A DNA stretch of 64,000 nt from Sphingosinicella sp963974575 (lineage in GTDB: Bacteria; Pseudomonadota; Alphaproteobacteria; Sphingomonadales; Sphingomonadaceae): NCBI RefSeq assembly GCF_963974575.1, contig NZ_CAXBBQ010000006.1, positions 248,001 to 312,000 of the forward strand, in the 5' to 3' direction. The notes under the pieces are model-generated. The model saw only the letters and a program-made list of their open reading frames with translations, was not told the origin of the DNA and made no database searches. This document shows positions 16,364-25,019 of the stretch, in pieces. Numbering within the stretch: the stretch's first letter is position 1; every line of letters begins with the position of its first letter. Made by a program: the position numbers and the translations under genes.

Positions 16364-18328
16364 TCAGGAGACGCTCGGCCCGCTGCGCTGCCGCCCGAGT
16401 GTCCAGTTGATCCCGCCGTCGCGCATGATGCCCGAGACCGATTTACCGACATGGCGATCGAGAACAGAGCGCCACGGCACCAGCGTGAAATCGCGCGACC
16501 GTTCGATGAGCGCATGGCGACCACTCGTCATCTCGACTGCGCGCACGAGCCTGCCTTGAACAGCCTCCCCCTCTCTGGCCTCGGCGAACGGAACGCCTAA
16601 CTTGTCGGAGAGCTGGCGGGCGACACGCAGCAATTCTCGCCGCTGGAGCGCGGCGAGCATCCCTCGCCGATAGACCGTCTGCCCATCCTGTTCGTCTGCA
16701 AGCTGTTCGGTGATCAGCCATTGCCGTCGCATCGCCTGCGCTGAACGAACCTCGTGCCCGAACCCAGCATCGCGCACTGGCACCGGCGCTTCGGCGACCA
16801 GCTCGCGATCGAGCCAGGTCGCGGCATCGGTTCCCGGTAATTTGTCGAGCGGGATCGCCGACAGGGTTTCAATGGCAACGGGGTGGTCGCGGAACTGCAT
16901 GGCTTCGAACCTCTCGACCCTGGCGAGATGGTCCGGCGCGATGATCCAGCTTCCGTCGGGCTCGCGCTCGACGACGCCCGAGATTTTTCGCATCGCTTCA
17001 AGCCGCCGGACATGCGTTTCGGCGAAGCGTTCGCTGGCGGTCGGATCGTGCTTCAGATGGGCGTCGATCGAATAGCGCCCGCCGTTCGCCGCCGCGATCT
17101 CGTCGATCGTCCGATCGACGGCGCGAATGCCGCCCTCGCGTGGCGCGATCCGGACGATGGCATTTTCGGGGATCGTGTCGACCAGCTCGCCCTTGCCGAT
17201 CTCGGCATAATGGGTGCGCCCGTCGATGCCGTCGACCAGCAGATAATGACGGTCTTCATGTTCGTCGGCGAGCCCGCGCATCACGACGCGGCCGATGATC
17301 GGCGTCGCCTCCTTCGCGACCGGGTCGTAGATGACGCGATCGACCGCAGCACGATCGAGCTTCCGCGCGGTCAGCTCGCGCTGCATGGTGCGGATGATGT
17401 CGCCGCGCTCGCCGATCTGGCGCAGTGTGTTCGCAAGGTCGGGCTCAAGCCGCCAGGTGCCGTTGCCGACATGCGAGGCGAGTCCCATGCGCCCGAGTTT
17501 CTGCAGGCGACCGACGCGAAGCGATTGCTGGAAGGGATCGCCATCGCTCGCGCTGACCAGCCGCGCGGTATCCATGTCGCGGATCAGCCGTCTGTCGATC
17601 GCGGTCAGCCGCTCGGCACCCGTATCGCTGCGAAGCCGCTCTTCGATTTCAAGGTCGGTGCGCGGCCCCAGGTCGAGGTTGACGATCTCGATCGCCCGCT
17701 GCCGGCTCCCGTGCGAGATATACTCGCGCGCGATCAGCAGATTCTCACCCCGATCGTTTACGCCGCGCACCACGATATGCGTGTGCGGATGGCCGGTATT
17801 GAAATGGTCGACCGCCACCCAATCGAGCTTTGTCCCAAGATCCTGCTCCATCTGCGTCATCAGCCGGCGCACGAACGGCTTCAAGTCGGGATACTGGTCG
17901 GCGTCCTCGGCCGACACGATGAACCGGAACTGGCGGCGGTCGCCGTCACACCGTTCGAGGAACGCCTTGCCATCGGCGACGTCGCTGTCGGGCGAGTAGA
18001 GCGCACCAGCCTCGCCCTCACGGGTCACGCCGTCGCGCTGAATATAGCGAAGGTGCGCCTTCGCACCGCCCATGCCTTTCCCGCCAAGGCCGACAGGCCG
18101 TATCTTGACGATCACGCGGCGCGACCGGAACGCGCCCAATCGGTCGCGCGATCTGAGCACCCGCGCAACACTCGCGCCGCGCCCGATCCGGCTGCCGTCG
18201 AAACGGCCGCGCCTGCCCGTTTTCATGCCGGCCCGCTTTGCCGCTTTCACGACGCGGCTCAGGTAGCGCTGCTCCTTGCCCCGGCCGCGCATCCGGCCCA
18301 GCTGCGGTTCGAACTCATCATCGCGCAT
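16364..18328 (-). CDS. rlxS: RlxS-type relaxase (VirD2-like, DUF3363)
   Basis: 654-residue relaxase that should nick oriT and lead the strand into the recipient. The start ATG at 18328 gives MRDDEFEPQL; the frame is open to 18514 but the extension is low quality. The metal-binding HxH region is HFNTGHPHTHIVVRG (H175, H180, H182, H184), and GKGMGGAKAHLRYIQRDGV nearer the N-terminus is typical of this relaxase family. The C-terminal half is the DUF3363-type region. In many sphingomonad and rhizobial ICEs this gene is near traG; here the accessory island separates the two. Confidence 0.92.
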   Translation of the reverse strand: MRDDEFEPQLGRMRGRGKEQRYLSRVVKAAKRAGMKTGRRGRFDGSRIGRGASVARVLRSRDRLGAFRSRRVIVKIRPVGLGGKGMGGAKAHLRYIQRDGVTREGEAGALYSPDSDVADGKAFLERCDGDRRQFRFIVSAEDADQYPDLKPFVRRLMTQMEQDLGTKLDWVAVDHFNTGHPHTHIVVRGVNDRGENLLIAREYISHGSRQRAIEIVNLDLGPRTDLEIEERLRSDTGAERLTAIDRRLIRDMDTARLVSASDGDPFQQSLRVGRLQKLGRMGLASHVGNGTWRLEPDLANTLRQIGERGDIIRTMQRELTARKLDRAAVDRVIYDPVAKEATPIIGRVVMRGLADEHEDRHYLLVDGIDGRTHYAEIGKGELVDTIPENAIVRIAPREGGIRAVDRTIDEIAAANGGRYSIDAHLKHDPTASERFAETHVRRLEAMRKISGVVEREPDGSWIIAPDHLARVERFEAMQFRDHPVAIETLSAIPLDKLPGTDAATWLDRELVAEAPVPVRDAGFGHEVRSAQAMRRQWLITEQLADEQDGQTVYRRGMLAALQRRELLRVARQLSDKLGVPFAEAREGEAVQGRLVRAVEMTSGRHALIERSRDFTLVPWRSVLDRHVGKSVSGIMRDGGINWTLGRQRSGPSVS

Positions 18329-18674
18329 AGCGGCGTCCTTCCATGCCGGAATGACGCTCCCCGCCGATAAGAATGGCGCGTCCTCGCCAGAGCGCAAGGA
18401 GTCTCGCGATTGGGATCGGAAAAGCCCAGAAAACCGCCACTCCTGGTAACCCTGTCTCGCACTCAAAGGGCGAGTCTCGCAAAAGCCTTCAAAAAACGAT
18501 GTGCAGACAAACACTTACAAAATCGCGAGATTTTGCCTCTATCTTGCCATCGAGCCCGACTGCCACCTGCCGCCCCAGACGCCCGCTTTGCCTTCCCGCC
18601 TTCCCGATCAAAAAAGGGGAGCGGCGCCATGCGGCACCACTCCCGCGAACCTGCCCCTTCAACAGCGCATCGCC
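18329..18674. other. Non-coding region upstream of the relaxase gene
   Basis: About 345 bases without a gene. The part at 18400-18540 is locally AT-richer and contains the repeats described as a candidate oriT. The rest (18541-18674) shows nothing I can name. Confidence 0.5.
18401..18535. other. Candidate origin of transfer (oriT) / relaxase-gene operator
   Basis: Immediately upstream of the relaxase gene, GTCTCGC occurs three times (18401-18407, 18454-18460, 18474-18480). CTCGC...GCGAG forms an inverted repeat at 18456-18460 and 18470-18474. CAAAATC-GCGA-GATTTTG forms a perfect 7-bp inverted repeat at 18518-18535. Direct repeats and a short palindrome in an AT-rich patch next to the relaxase gene are typical of oriT. 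No nic site can be read from sequence alone. Confidence 0.45.
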
Positions 18675-18836
18675 TTATTGCCAGCCTGCCTGTTCGGCCT
18701 GACGCAGCGCCCGATTGCACCGCTTCAGCCTCTTCTCAGCGGCCCTTAATTCGGCTTCGATCTGCCGCCGTTCTCCCGCGTCATCGCACCATGAAAGCTC
18801 CGCGCGAAGCTCCTCGATCTGTTGTTCAACCGACAT
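18675..18836 (-). CDS. 53-residue helical protein of the mobilisation block
   Basis: Short gene with a strong Shine-Dalgarno (AGGAGG eight bases before ATG 18836). The protein begins MSVEQQIEELRAEL, ends AEQAGWQ, and is almost entirely charged helix with a heptad-like pattern (ELRAAEKRLKR). It lies between DUF736 and the relaxase gene on the same strand. Function unknown; the coiled-coil character would suit a small accessory DNA- or protein-binding role. Confidence 0.6.
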   Translation of the reverse strand: MSVEQQIEELRAELSWCDDAGERRQIEAELRAAEKRLKRCNRALRQAEQAGWQ

Positions 18837-19132
18837 CTCATCCTCCTGATACAAGCGAAAGATGAGCCATCGCCCGGCGGGGAGCGGGCGGGGTCAACCA
18901 CCGCGCAGCGGCCGCGAAGCGGGCGACGGGGGAGCCGATTTTCTCGTCGCCGGAGTGGAGCGAAGCGGAACGCAGGTGGCGTGAAAATTGGGGGAACCGT
19001 CGATGGTTGAGGCGGTCCGTTCGCCGCCGGATACTCGGTGCTTGCTGAGCGGATTTCTTCCTCTCTGCAGGCCCGCAAGCGCGTTCCGGTGCAGGAAAAG
19101 GCCCACGCCAAGCCCTCAAGGCATGAGGAAAG
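18837..19132. other. Non-coding gap between DUF736 gene and 53-residue gene
   Basis: About 300 bases, GC-rich, without start sites or coding pattern I can support on either strand. Confidence 0.5.
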
Positions 19133-19158
19133 CCCCGCGCCGGGTGACCGGCGCGGGG
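19133..19158 (-). terminator. Hairpin terminator after the DUF736 gene
   Basis: Perfect 11-bp stem CCCCGCGCCGG / CCGGCGCGGGG with a GTGA loop, 10 bases after the DUF736 stop. On the minus strand it is followed by CTTTCCTC, a weak U-rich run. Confidence 0.65.
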
Positions 19159-19168
19159 CCGATCCGGC

Positions 19169-19489
19169 TCAGTCGCCGGGGTTCCAGATAACGGCGAACG
19201 CGTCGTCGTCGTCCTGCCCGGCGGCGCGGCCGAGATTGGCGTAGAGGGTGCGGCCGCCAAGTTCGGGGGCCGACATGGCGAGGCGGACATATTCGCGCTG
19301 GCTCACCTCGCCGGTGCGGATCCAGCCGCCGCCCAGTTCGACGCCGTTCGACAGCACGCGGTAGTCGGGCTGGTCCCCGGTCTTACTGCGGTTGGGGATG
19401 ATGGCGATCTCGGCATTGACCGAAAGCGTCTTCAAGGCGCCCCGGAACGAACCGTCGTTCTGGCGCTGGACATGACCGATTGAGGGCAT
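19169..19489 (-). CDS. DUF736 family protein
   Basis: 106-residue protein of the DUF736 family. Family features visible are the N-terminal GHVQRQNDGSFRGALKTLSV, the NGVELGGGWIRTG centre and the C-terminal AVIWNPGD. Such genes are regular companions of ParB and relaxase genes on sphingomonad and rhizobial mobile elements; their function is unknown. AAGGAG lies 8 bases before the ATG. It forms its own transcript with a hairpin terminator downstream. Confidence 0.88.
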   Translation of the reverse strand: MPSIGHVQRQNDGSFRGALKTLSVNAEIAIIPNRSKTGDQPDYRVLSNGVELGGGWIRTGEVSQREYVRLAMSAPELGGRTLYANLGRAAGQDDDDAFAVIWNPGD

Positions 19490-19849
19490 TTCTCGTCTCC
19501 TTGCACATTCGCCCGACCCGATGCCGGGCGATGGGCGGACCGAAGGGACGGCCCTTGAGCGCGCTGCGAACCGCAGGCCGAAGCGAAGCGGAGGACCGGA
19601 AGCGCGGGGCTGATTTGGAGCGAAGCGGCCGCGAGGAGCGCCGCCAAAGCGGCGCGGGGAAATCAGTTCCGCGCGATGGTTTCGCGAGGCGCGCGGCCGT
19701 CCCAGGTCATGCGCCCAAGGAGCCGGCGACGGGTTGGTGAGACACGAAAGGACGAGATGCGCGCGCGGACAGGAAGCCCAGTCCGGCGTCTTTCCGGGAA
19801 GCCATGATTGCTTTCGCGGCCACGAGGCCGCGGCTATAGCCTCACGGCG
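19490..19849. other. Non-coding region between DUF736 and the zinc-ribbon-like gene
   Basis: About 360 bases of GC-rich DNA separating divergent genes. It contains many short inverted repeats, the clearest being CGCGGCC-ACGA-GGCCGCG at 19815-19832, about 18 bases before the plus-strand start. I see no gene. It may hold both promoters. Confidence 0.45.
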
Positions 19850-20077
19850 ATGAACGAAGGAACGACGATTGCGGGGCAGATCGAACGGCTGATCGTGCGG
19901 CTGGACGGCGCGGCGGTGTGCGATGCCTGCGTGACTGACCGGCTCAACCTGTCGGTTACCGCACAGGCCAATGTCGTCACCTGCGCGCTCGGCGGCACGC
20001 GCGGATTCGAGCGGCAGAAGGACGAATGCACGTTATGCGGAAGCGCCCGGACGGTGATCCGCCGCACCGCCCGGTAG
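19850..20077 (+). CDS. Small Cys-rich hypothetical protein
   Basis: 75-residue protein, one of the few plus-strand genes in the maintenance block. Two Cys pairs (VCDAC near residue 24 and ECTLC near residue 63) suggest a small zinc-binding fold. The segment between them (RLNLSVTAQANVVTCALGG) could form a helical DNA-binding unit. The start at 19850 is preferred to an upstream in-frame ATG at 19808 because the added residues fall in a hairpin. Function unknown. Confidence 0.6.
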   Translation: MNEGTTIAGQIERLIVRLDGAAVCDACVTDRLNLSVTAQANVVTCALGGTRGFERQKDECTLCGSARTVIRRTAR

Positions 20078-20130
20078 GTCAGGCGGCAGGGGTTTTCGGC
20101 ACGCGAGCGCGCAGTGCGGCGCGATTTGGG

Positions 20131-20634
20131 CTAGTTGCCGTCGCCCGCGAGCGCGCGCGACAGCGCCTCGTTGGTCGCGTCGATCTCGATGCGGTCTGCG
20201 AAAATCGCGCACCAGCCGCCACCGAACTCCCCGATGCGGGGCTTGGAACAGGTCATGGCCCATTCAAAGCCGATCGGCCCCTTGGCGAGCGTTTCGGGGC
20301 AACATCGCTGGATCACCACCGCGATGGCAGCGGCATCGAAATCGTCCATGCTGGCGAAACACACGATCCGCGCGGATGGATCGTCGGGGCAGGTTTCAGC
20401 GATGAAATCGGCTCCGATGGTGGGAAATTCGGGATCGTTGAACGCCTCGCGAAACCCGCTCCACCGCGCGTTCGCATCGTCCGGCGGAAAGGCTGCGAGC
20501 AGCGCCGCGCTCGGCGGATCGGGCGCGTCGTCATTCGCTAGCGCGTAGCCAGCGTTTGCGACTTCCTCGATCAGCGCGCACTCGGCGGCGGTGCAGCGAA
20601 AGGCGAAGCTGCCCTGAATCCAGATGTCAGCCAT
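20131..20634 (-). CDS. Hypothetical acidic protein
   Basis: 167-residue acidic protein with no family I recognise. It begins MADIWIQGSFAFRC, has several Trp and Cys residues, and includes a DDFDAAAIAVVIQRCCPE segment and a near C-terminal FGGGWCAIFADRIE. No signal peptide or membrane helix. Its start overlaps the previous gene by 8 bases. The two proteins share an opening pattern (MADxxxxxSxxxxxT/F) and a late DAAxxAVxxxxxxPE stretch, suggesting distant paralogy. Confidence 0.6.
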   Translation of the reverse strand: MADIWIQGSFAFRCTAAECALIEEVANAGYALANDDAPDPPSAALLAAFPPDDANARWSGFREAFNDPEFPTIGADFIAETCPDDPSARIVCFASMDDFDAAAIAVVIQRCCPETLAKGPIGFEWAMTCSKPRIGEFGGGWCAIFADRIEIDATNEALSRALAGDGN

Positions 20635-21094
20635 TGCTCGCCTCCTCCCGTTCGGGCGTGATGACAAGCGGGGGCACCGCGAAGTCGGCCGCATCGAAAT
20701 GCGCGATGATCGCCGCATAGCTGCCCAATCGCTCGGCGGTGCAGCGCCCCATGAGGATATAGTCGTCCTCGTCGGCAGCGTAGCTTTGCGGTTCGCCGCT
20801 GCCGGTGAACACGGTGCGTTCCGCACCCCACTGGCAGGCATAGGCGCCCGACCAGCGCGCGAAGAAAAGCCCATGCGCGATGCAGAAGGCTTCGAGTCCC
20901 TCGAACCGCCCCCAGGCGACCTCGTGCGCCATGAGCGCCAAGGGCTCGCCCTCGGGCAGATCGCCGAGCGCGAAGGGTTCGCCGTCCCATTCGGTGGACA
21001 GCCCTTCGTTCGCGATGGCCTCGGCGAAGGCGGGAAGCTGGCTGGCGGGGAGCGTCCCGCCGATGGTGATGGATGCCGAAACACGGTCGGCCAT
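20627..21094 (-). CDS. Hypothetical acidic protein, paired with its neighbour
   Basis: 155-residue acidic protein (begins MADRVSASITIGGTLP) with no family I recognise. It contains several Trp/Phe-rich turns (FFARWSGAYACQW) and an AAIIAHFDAADFAVPPLVIT segment near the end. It overlaps the next gene by 8 bases, so the two are cotranscribed. Position next to ParB suggests a role in element maintenance, but nothing in the sequence shows what. Confidence 0.6.
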   Translation of the reverse strand: MADRVSASITIGGTLPASQLPAFAEAIANEGLSTEWDGEPFALGDLPEGEPLALMAHEVAWGRFEGLEAFCIAHGLFFARWSGAYACQWGAERTVFTGSGEPQSYAADEDDYILMGRCTAERLGSYAAIIAHFDAADFAVPPLVITPEREEASNG

Positions 21095-21115
21095 GACAAG
21101 TCTCCTGTCTGAAAT

Positions 21116-21197
21116 CCGCGCCGCGAGGGCCGCTTGCGGCCGAGCGGCGCGGCGATTTTATGGGGGACGGAACGGGCGGCGGGTGCGCCGCCGCCCG
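21116..21197 (-). terminator. Tandem hairpins after parB
   Basis: Two strong hairpins lie between the parB stop and the next gene: a 9-bp stem at 21173-21197 (CGGGCGGCG / CGCCGCCCG) and a nested perfect stem at 21116-21152 (CCGCGCCGC / GCGGCGCGG, with GGCCGC-TT-GCGGCC inside). Neither has a long U-tract on the minus strand, so they may attenuate rather than end transcription. Confidence 0.5.
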
Positions 21198-21204
21198 TCC
21201 AGTT

Positions 21205-23016
21205 TCATGCGGCTTCGCGCTCGGGCTGTTCCTGCGGCTCGGCCTTGGCAGGGGCCGGAAGCGCAATCACCGCGCCGGGGCCGGTCGGTTCCGGCTCGCG
21301 GTCGGGGCGCGCCGCGAGCACCTTGGCATGAGCCGCGACGGTGCCGACGCCGCCGCGCGCCGTATAGGTAGCGGGCGGGAACGCCATCCATTTCGGCACC
21401 CAACCCTCGACCTTGGGCCGCCCGTTCGCACCCTCCAGATGGTCGCGGACGATGCGCTTCAAGACCTTGCCCGGTTCCTTCGCATTGGCGGCGGCGACAG
21501 GTTCGCCCGCCACCTCGGCGACGATGCGGGTCAGCACCTCCTTGTCGCGGACACACTCGAAAAAGGCGTCGTCGGCCTGCCAGTAGCGGGCCATATCGAC
21601 GCCGATCTCGCCGCCGACCGCCTCGATGGCGGCGCTGCCGCTGGCGAGCGTTTCGCCCATGACGATGACGATCACGTCCATTACGGCGCGGTCGGGCACG
21701 TCGAGCAAGCGCAGGAACACGCCGACCAGTCCGAAGTCGTCGCCGTTGCCGCCTGTGACGGTCGGTTCCTCGGGCGAGAAGCCGAGAAGGTCCAATACGG
21801 CGCGGCGCTTCGCGTCGAAGTCGGTTTCCGCGCGGCAAGTTTCGACGCTTTCGCGCACATCGTCGTTGCGCGCGGTCTGCGGCTCGGGCTTGACCGTCCA
21901 CAGTGGCGACCCGACGATGACATGGGCGACCATCAAGCGCAGCGCGACCTTGGGATGACGGGTCAGCGAGGCGCGGACAGCGGCATGACGGTGCAGGTTG
22001 ATATAGGTCTGCATCGTGCTCGTCACTTCGGGGCGCGGCACTTTGGGGCCGGTTTCGATTGCCTCGCCGCGTTCGAGCCGCTTGGCCTCCTTGCTCGTCA
22101 CATAGCCTTCGTGGACCTCGACCTCGCCGCTTTCGCGCACATCTATATACACGCGCCCGCCCTTGCGCTTGGGTGCCTTGGCGAACTCATAGCGGTAGAA
22201 ATATTCGCCGGGCGGGACGATCACCACGTCGAACCATCCGGCATCCAGATAGTCCTCCTTGCGCGCGTCGATTACGGCGTTCTGCGCGGTCCAGAACGCG
22301 TCGGCATCTGCAAAATAGCGGTCTTCGCCGAACAGATCGGCGACGATCGCAAGGCCGCTCGCATCGACGTCGAACAGGGCATGTTCGACCTTGATCGACT
22401 GCCCGCCGAACAGCCATGCCTTCAATTGCTGGCCGGTCGGGCAATAGGCGTCGTCATCGTCGTAGAGCGCCAGCCATGCCTTCTGCTGCTGCTTGCTCGC
22501 CAGCGTCAGATGCCGGACGGTCGCCGCGTTGATCTTCTCCTTGCGGTAAAGATCGCGGATGCGCGGAAGCAGGTTGCCGAGCGCTAGGATACGCTTCACG
22601 CCAAGCTCGGGAATGCCGAACGTCGCGGAGATATCCGCAATGTCGCGGCCCTCCTTGACCAGCCGTGCGAAGGTTTCCCATCGCGTCACCTCGTCGGGAT
22701 CGAGCCGGGTGTTCTCGAGAAGCGATGCCTCGATGGCGTCGGCGTCGTCCCCGGCGTCGAGGATGGCGACGGGAAGCGGGCCGTGGTCGATGCCCTCGAC
22801 AAGCGCGATGGCGTTCGCCGTCCAGCGCCGCCGCCCGGCGACGATTTCGTGGACGCCATTATCGTTGCCCGCCTGCGGGCGCACGATCAGCGGCACGATG
22901 ACACCGCGCTTGCGGATCGAGGGCAGAATGTCGCCCACGTCCGGGGGCTTGGGTCCGTGCCGCATGTTCACCTTGGACGGAACCAGCTTGCTATGGTCGA
23001 TAAAGTCGAGTTTCAT
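21205..23016 (-). CDS. ParB/Spo0J-family partition protein
   Basis: 603-residue ParB-like protein, longer than chromosomal ParB. The N-terminal ParB/sulfiredoxin-type domain has the nucleotide-binding block GRRRW (residues 61-65) and LLENTRLDPDEVTRWE. A helix-turn-helix follows at about 130-155 (DISATFGIPELGVKRILAL). The C-terminal 300 residues are of the kind found in sphingomonad mobile-element ParB proteins. AAGGAG precedes the ATG at 23016; the open frame upstream is not used. It probably helps keep the excised element, or regulates element genes. Confidence 0.85.
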   Translation of the reverse strand: MKLDFIDHSKLVPSKVNMRHGPKPPDVGDILPSIRKRGVIVPLIVRPQAGNDNGVHEIVAGRRRWTANAIALVEGIDHGPLPVAILDAGDDADAIEASLLENTRLDPDEVTRWETFARLVKEGRDIADISATFGIPELGVKRILALGNLLPRIRDLYRKEKINAATVRHLTLASKQQQKAWLALYDDDDAYCPTGQQLKAWLFGGQSIKVEHALFDVDASGLAIVADLFGEDRYFADADAFWTAQNAVIDARKEDYLDAGWFDVVIVPPGEYFYRYEFAKAPKRKGGRVYIDVRESGEVEVHEGYVTSKEAKRLERGEAIETGPKVPRPEVTSTMQTYINLHRHAAVRASLTRHPKVALRLMVAHVIVGSPLWTVKPEPQTARNDDVRESVETCRAETDFDAKRRAVLDLLGFSPEEPTVTGGNGDDFGLVGVFLRLLDVPDRAVMDVIVIVMGETLASGSAAIEAVGGEIGVDMARYWQADDAFFECVRDKEVLTRIVAEVAGEPVAAANAKEPGKVLKRIVRDHLEGANGRPKVEGWVPKWMAFPPATYTARGGVGTVAAHAKVLAARPDREPEPTGPGAVIALPAPAKAEPQEQPEREAA

Positions 23017-23037
23017 TGGTCTGCTCCTTCTGGAGCG

Positions 23038-23073
23038 CCGGTCCCGTTTGTCTTGCTGGATGGGCGGGACCGG
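23038..23073 (-). promoter_or_regulatory. Inverted repeat just upstream of parB
   Basis: Perfect 9-bp inverted repeat CCGGTCCCG...CGGGACCGG with an 18-base loop, ending about 20 bases before the parB start. It could be a terminator for the DUF2958 gene or a site bound by ParB. Confidence 0.4.
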
Positions 23074-23101
23074 CACTCAATGCGGCGAAACGCGCCGCGC
23101 G

Positions 23102-23536
23102 TCATCCGGCCCCTCGATCATCAAGAGGCGGCGGAAGCTCGTTGCCGTTCCGGCTATCGGTGATGCGGCGAAGTTCGGCTTCGGCCAGAACGATTGCACC
23201 CATGCGCCGCGCGGTATCGGACCATAGCGAAAGCGGGGCCAGCGGCTCGAAATGCTCGTCGCGCTCGATGAACAGGCCGAAGGGCAAGCGGACGCCCGCA
23301 ATCTCGGTAAGCGAGAACACGCCCATTTCCGGGCATCCGAACCCCAAGTCGGCGAGGCCGAACAGCGTGTCTCCATCGTCGTAAAGCTCGGTGGCGATCC
23401 ACGTCGCCGCGCCGACCGGATTGAAGAATTTGACCACCGGGAACGGGTCGAACCGTTCGTCGCGCTGCTCGTGGAGGCGGCTGGCGCGCGCATTCGCGCG
23501 CAGCGCCGAAAGGATCGCATGGGGGAGCGTAATCAT
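23102..23536 (-). CDS. DUF2958 family protein
   Basis: 144-residue protein of the DUF2958 family. Typical features are the VVKFFNPVGAATWIATE segment with DGDTLFGLADLGFGCPEMG after it, and FGLFIERDEHF. These proteins accompany ArdC and ParB genes on alphaproteobacterial mobile elements. Function unknown. The start overlaps the ardC-like stop as ATGA. Confidence 0.88.
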   Translation of the reverse strand: MITLPHAILSALRANARASRLHEQRDERFDPFPVVKFFNPVGAATWIATELYDDGDTLFGLADLGFGCPEMGVFSLTEIAGVRLPFGLFIERDEHFEPLAPLSLWSDTARRMGAIVLAEAELRRITDSRNGNELPPPLDDRGAG

Positions 23537-24504
23537 GCCGCTTCCCTCCCTTCGTCCTGCGTCTCGGCGTAGCGGGCAAGCAGCCAATCGGCGGCCTTGC
23601 TCGCCTGACTGGCCGCGCGAAAGATCGCGCGATTGTCCTCGCGCAGCACGTCGAGCCATGATGCCAGATAATCGGCGTGACGAACGGTCGGCACGATGCC
23701 GAGCGCGGCGCAAAGGAAGGCCGATCCCATCTCGGCGATCAATTCTTCGCGCGCATAGTCCTTGCTGCCGAACGCATTGCGCAGATTGCGATTGAGGCGC
23801 GACGGGTGGCCGCTGGCATGACAGAGTTCGTGCAGCGCCGTCCGGTAGAAATTGATCTGTTCGTGGAAGGCCGGTTGCGGGGGCACCTGCACATAGTCGG
23901 CGCTCGGGACATAGTAGGCCTTGTCCCCACCGATGCGGAAATCGACGCCCGATGCCGCAATGACCGCTTCGGCGATCGGCACGACTTGGCGTTCGGGAAG
24001 CGGTGCGGGGTCGGTGGCAAGGCCGGGGCGCAAGCCTTCGCACTGTGCGACGTTGAACACGGTGAAGCGTTTGAGGAACGGCACCGCGCGGGCTTCGCCG
24101 CCGGTCTGGCGCGCGCGTTCCTTCTCGGCTTCGGGGGTGAAGCGGTCGGCATAGACAACCCTTGTCCCGCGCTCGCCTTTCCTGACATTGCCGCCCGCCT
24201 CCAAGGCTTGGCGGAAGGTCAGCCACGATTGCGACGGATAGCCGTTCTCGATCACTGCTCCCCACAGGATCAGGACATTGACGCCGCTGTAATTGCGGCT
24301 GGTGAGCCCGTTGCGCGGGAGGCCGGGGGCGGCGGAGAAGCCTTGACCATTGGGGCGGCCCCAAGGCTGGACCCAAGGGAAGCGGCCCGCCTCAAGTTCG
24401 GAAACAATGCGGCCCGTCACCTCGTCGTAAAGATTGGCGCGCTCCGCCGGGGGCTGGCGTTTGCTGCCCTCTGCGCGCGCGCGTTGGCTGCCGGTCTGGT
24501 GCAT
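23533..24504 (-). CDS. ArdC-like antirestriction protein
   Basis: 323-residue protein with the N-terminal ssDNA-binding region (YDEVTGRIVSELEAGRFPWV through RNYSGVNVLILW) and a C-terminal zincin-like metallopeptidase domain with HELCH at 225-229 and a further His at 233. ArdC proteins protect incoming single-stranded DNA from host restriction during conjugation. GGAGG lies 6 bases before the ATG at 24504. The first gene of a DUF2958-ParB transcript. Confidence 0.88.
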   Translation of the reverse strand: MHQTGSQRARAEGSKRQPPAERANLYDEVTGRIVSELEAGRFPWVQPWGRPNGQGFSAAPGLPRNGLTSRNYSGVNVLILWGAVIENGYPSQSWLTFRQALEAGGNVRKGERGTRVVYADRFTPEAEKERARQTGGEARAVPFLKRFTVFNVAQCEGLRPGLATDPAPLPERQVVPIAEAVIAASGVDFRIGGDKAYYVPSADYVQVPPQPAFHEQINFYRTALHELCHASGHPSRLNRNLRNAFGSKDYAREELIAEMGSAFLCAALGIVPTVRHADYLASWLDVLREDNRAIFRAASQASKAADWLLARYAETQDEGREAA

Positions 24505-25019
24505 GGCTATCCTCCAATGCCGCCCCAAAAACCCCAGGGCCTCCCCCGGAGCGGGGGTGGGCGGCGAATTGCGACCTGCCGGGCGCGGCCAGGAGGCGGT
24601 CCGCACCCGCAGGGCCGAAATGCAATGGAGGAGCCGGACCCGAGCGCAGTCGAAGGCCGGCTTGCGGGACGCCGGGCCGGGCCCAGAAGGGAGCGCCGCC
24701 CACCCGCGCGACGAGGGGAAGGCCCAACGAAAAATGCCGCCGCGCCGGTCAGGCGCGGCGACGACAGGCCGGAGCAAGGCTCCGGCATCCCGCCAGTCCG
24801 ATCGTCACCTTTGGCCGGGACGCGCGAAGCGTGGCCCGGTGGAGCTTGGCGAACGGATGTGAGCCTAGCGGAATAGAGCGGCGGTCGCGCCGCAGGCGCG
24901 AGGCGCCTGAAAACCCGGATGCGTCAGGTCAGACCCTGCCGTCTTGAAGCACTCTCGTCGTGGTCGCCATGCGCGCGGTGACACGAGGAGCGAGCACTCG
25001 GCCCACTGGCCCCAACAGA
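24505..25019. other. Long GC-rich non-coding region with hairpins
   Basis: About 515 bases without a supportable gene. It carries several strong inverted repeats, for example CCGCCGCGCC-GGTCA-GGCGCGGCG (around 24730-24762) and CCGGAGC-AA-GGCTCCGG (around 24773-24790). It lies upstream of ardC and downstream of the membrane-protein gene and may hold the ardC promoter and a terminator. Confidence 0.45.
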
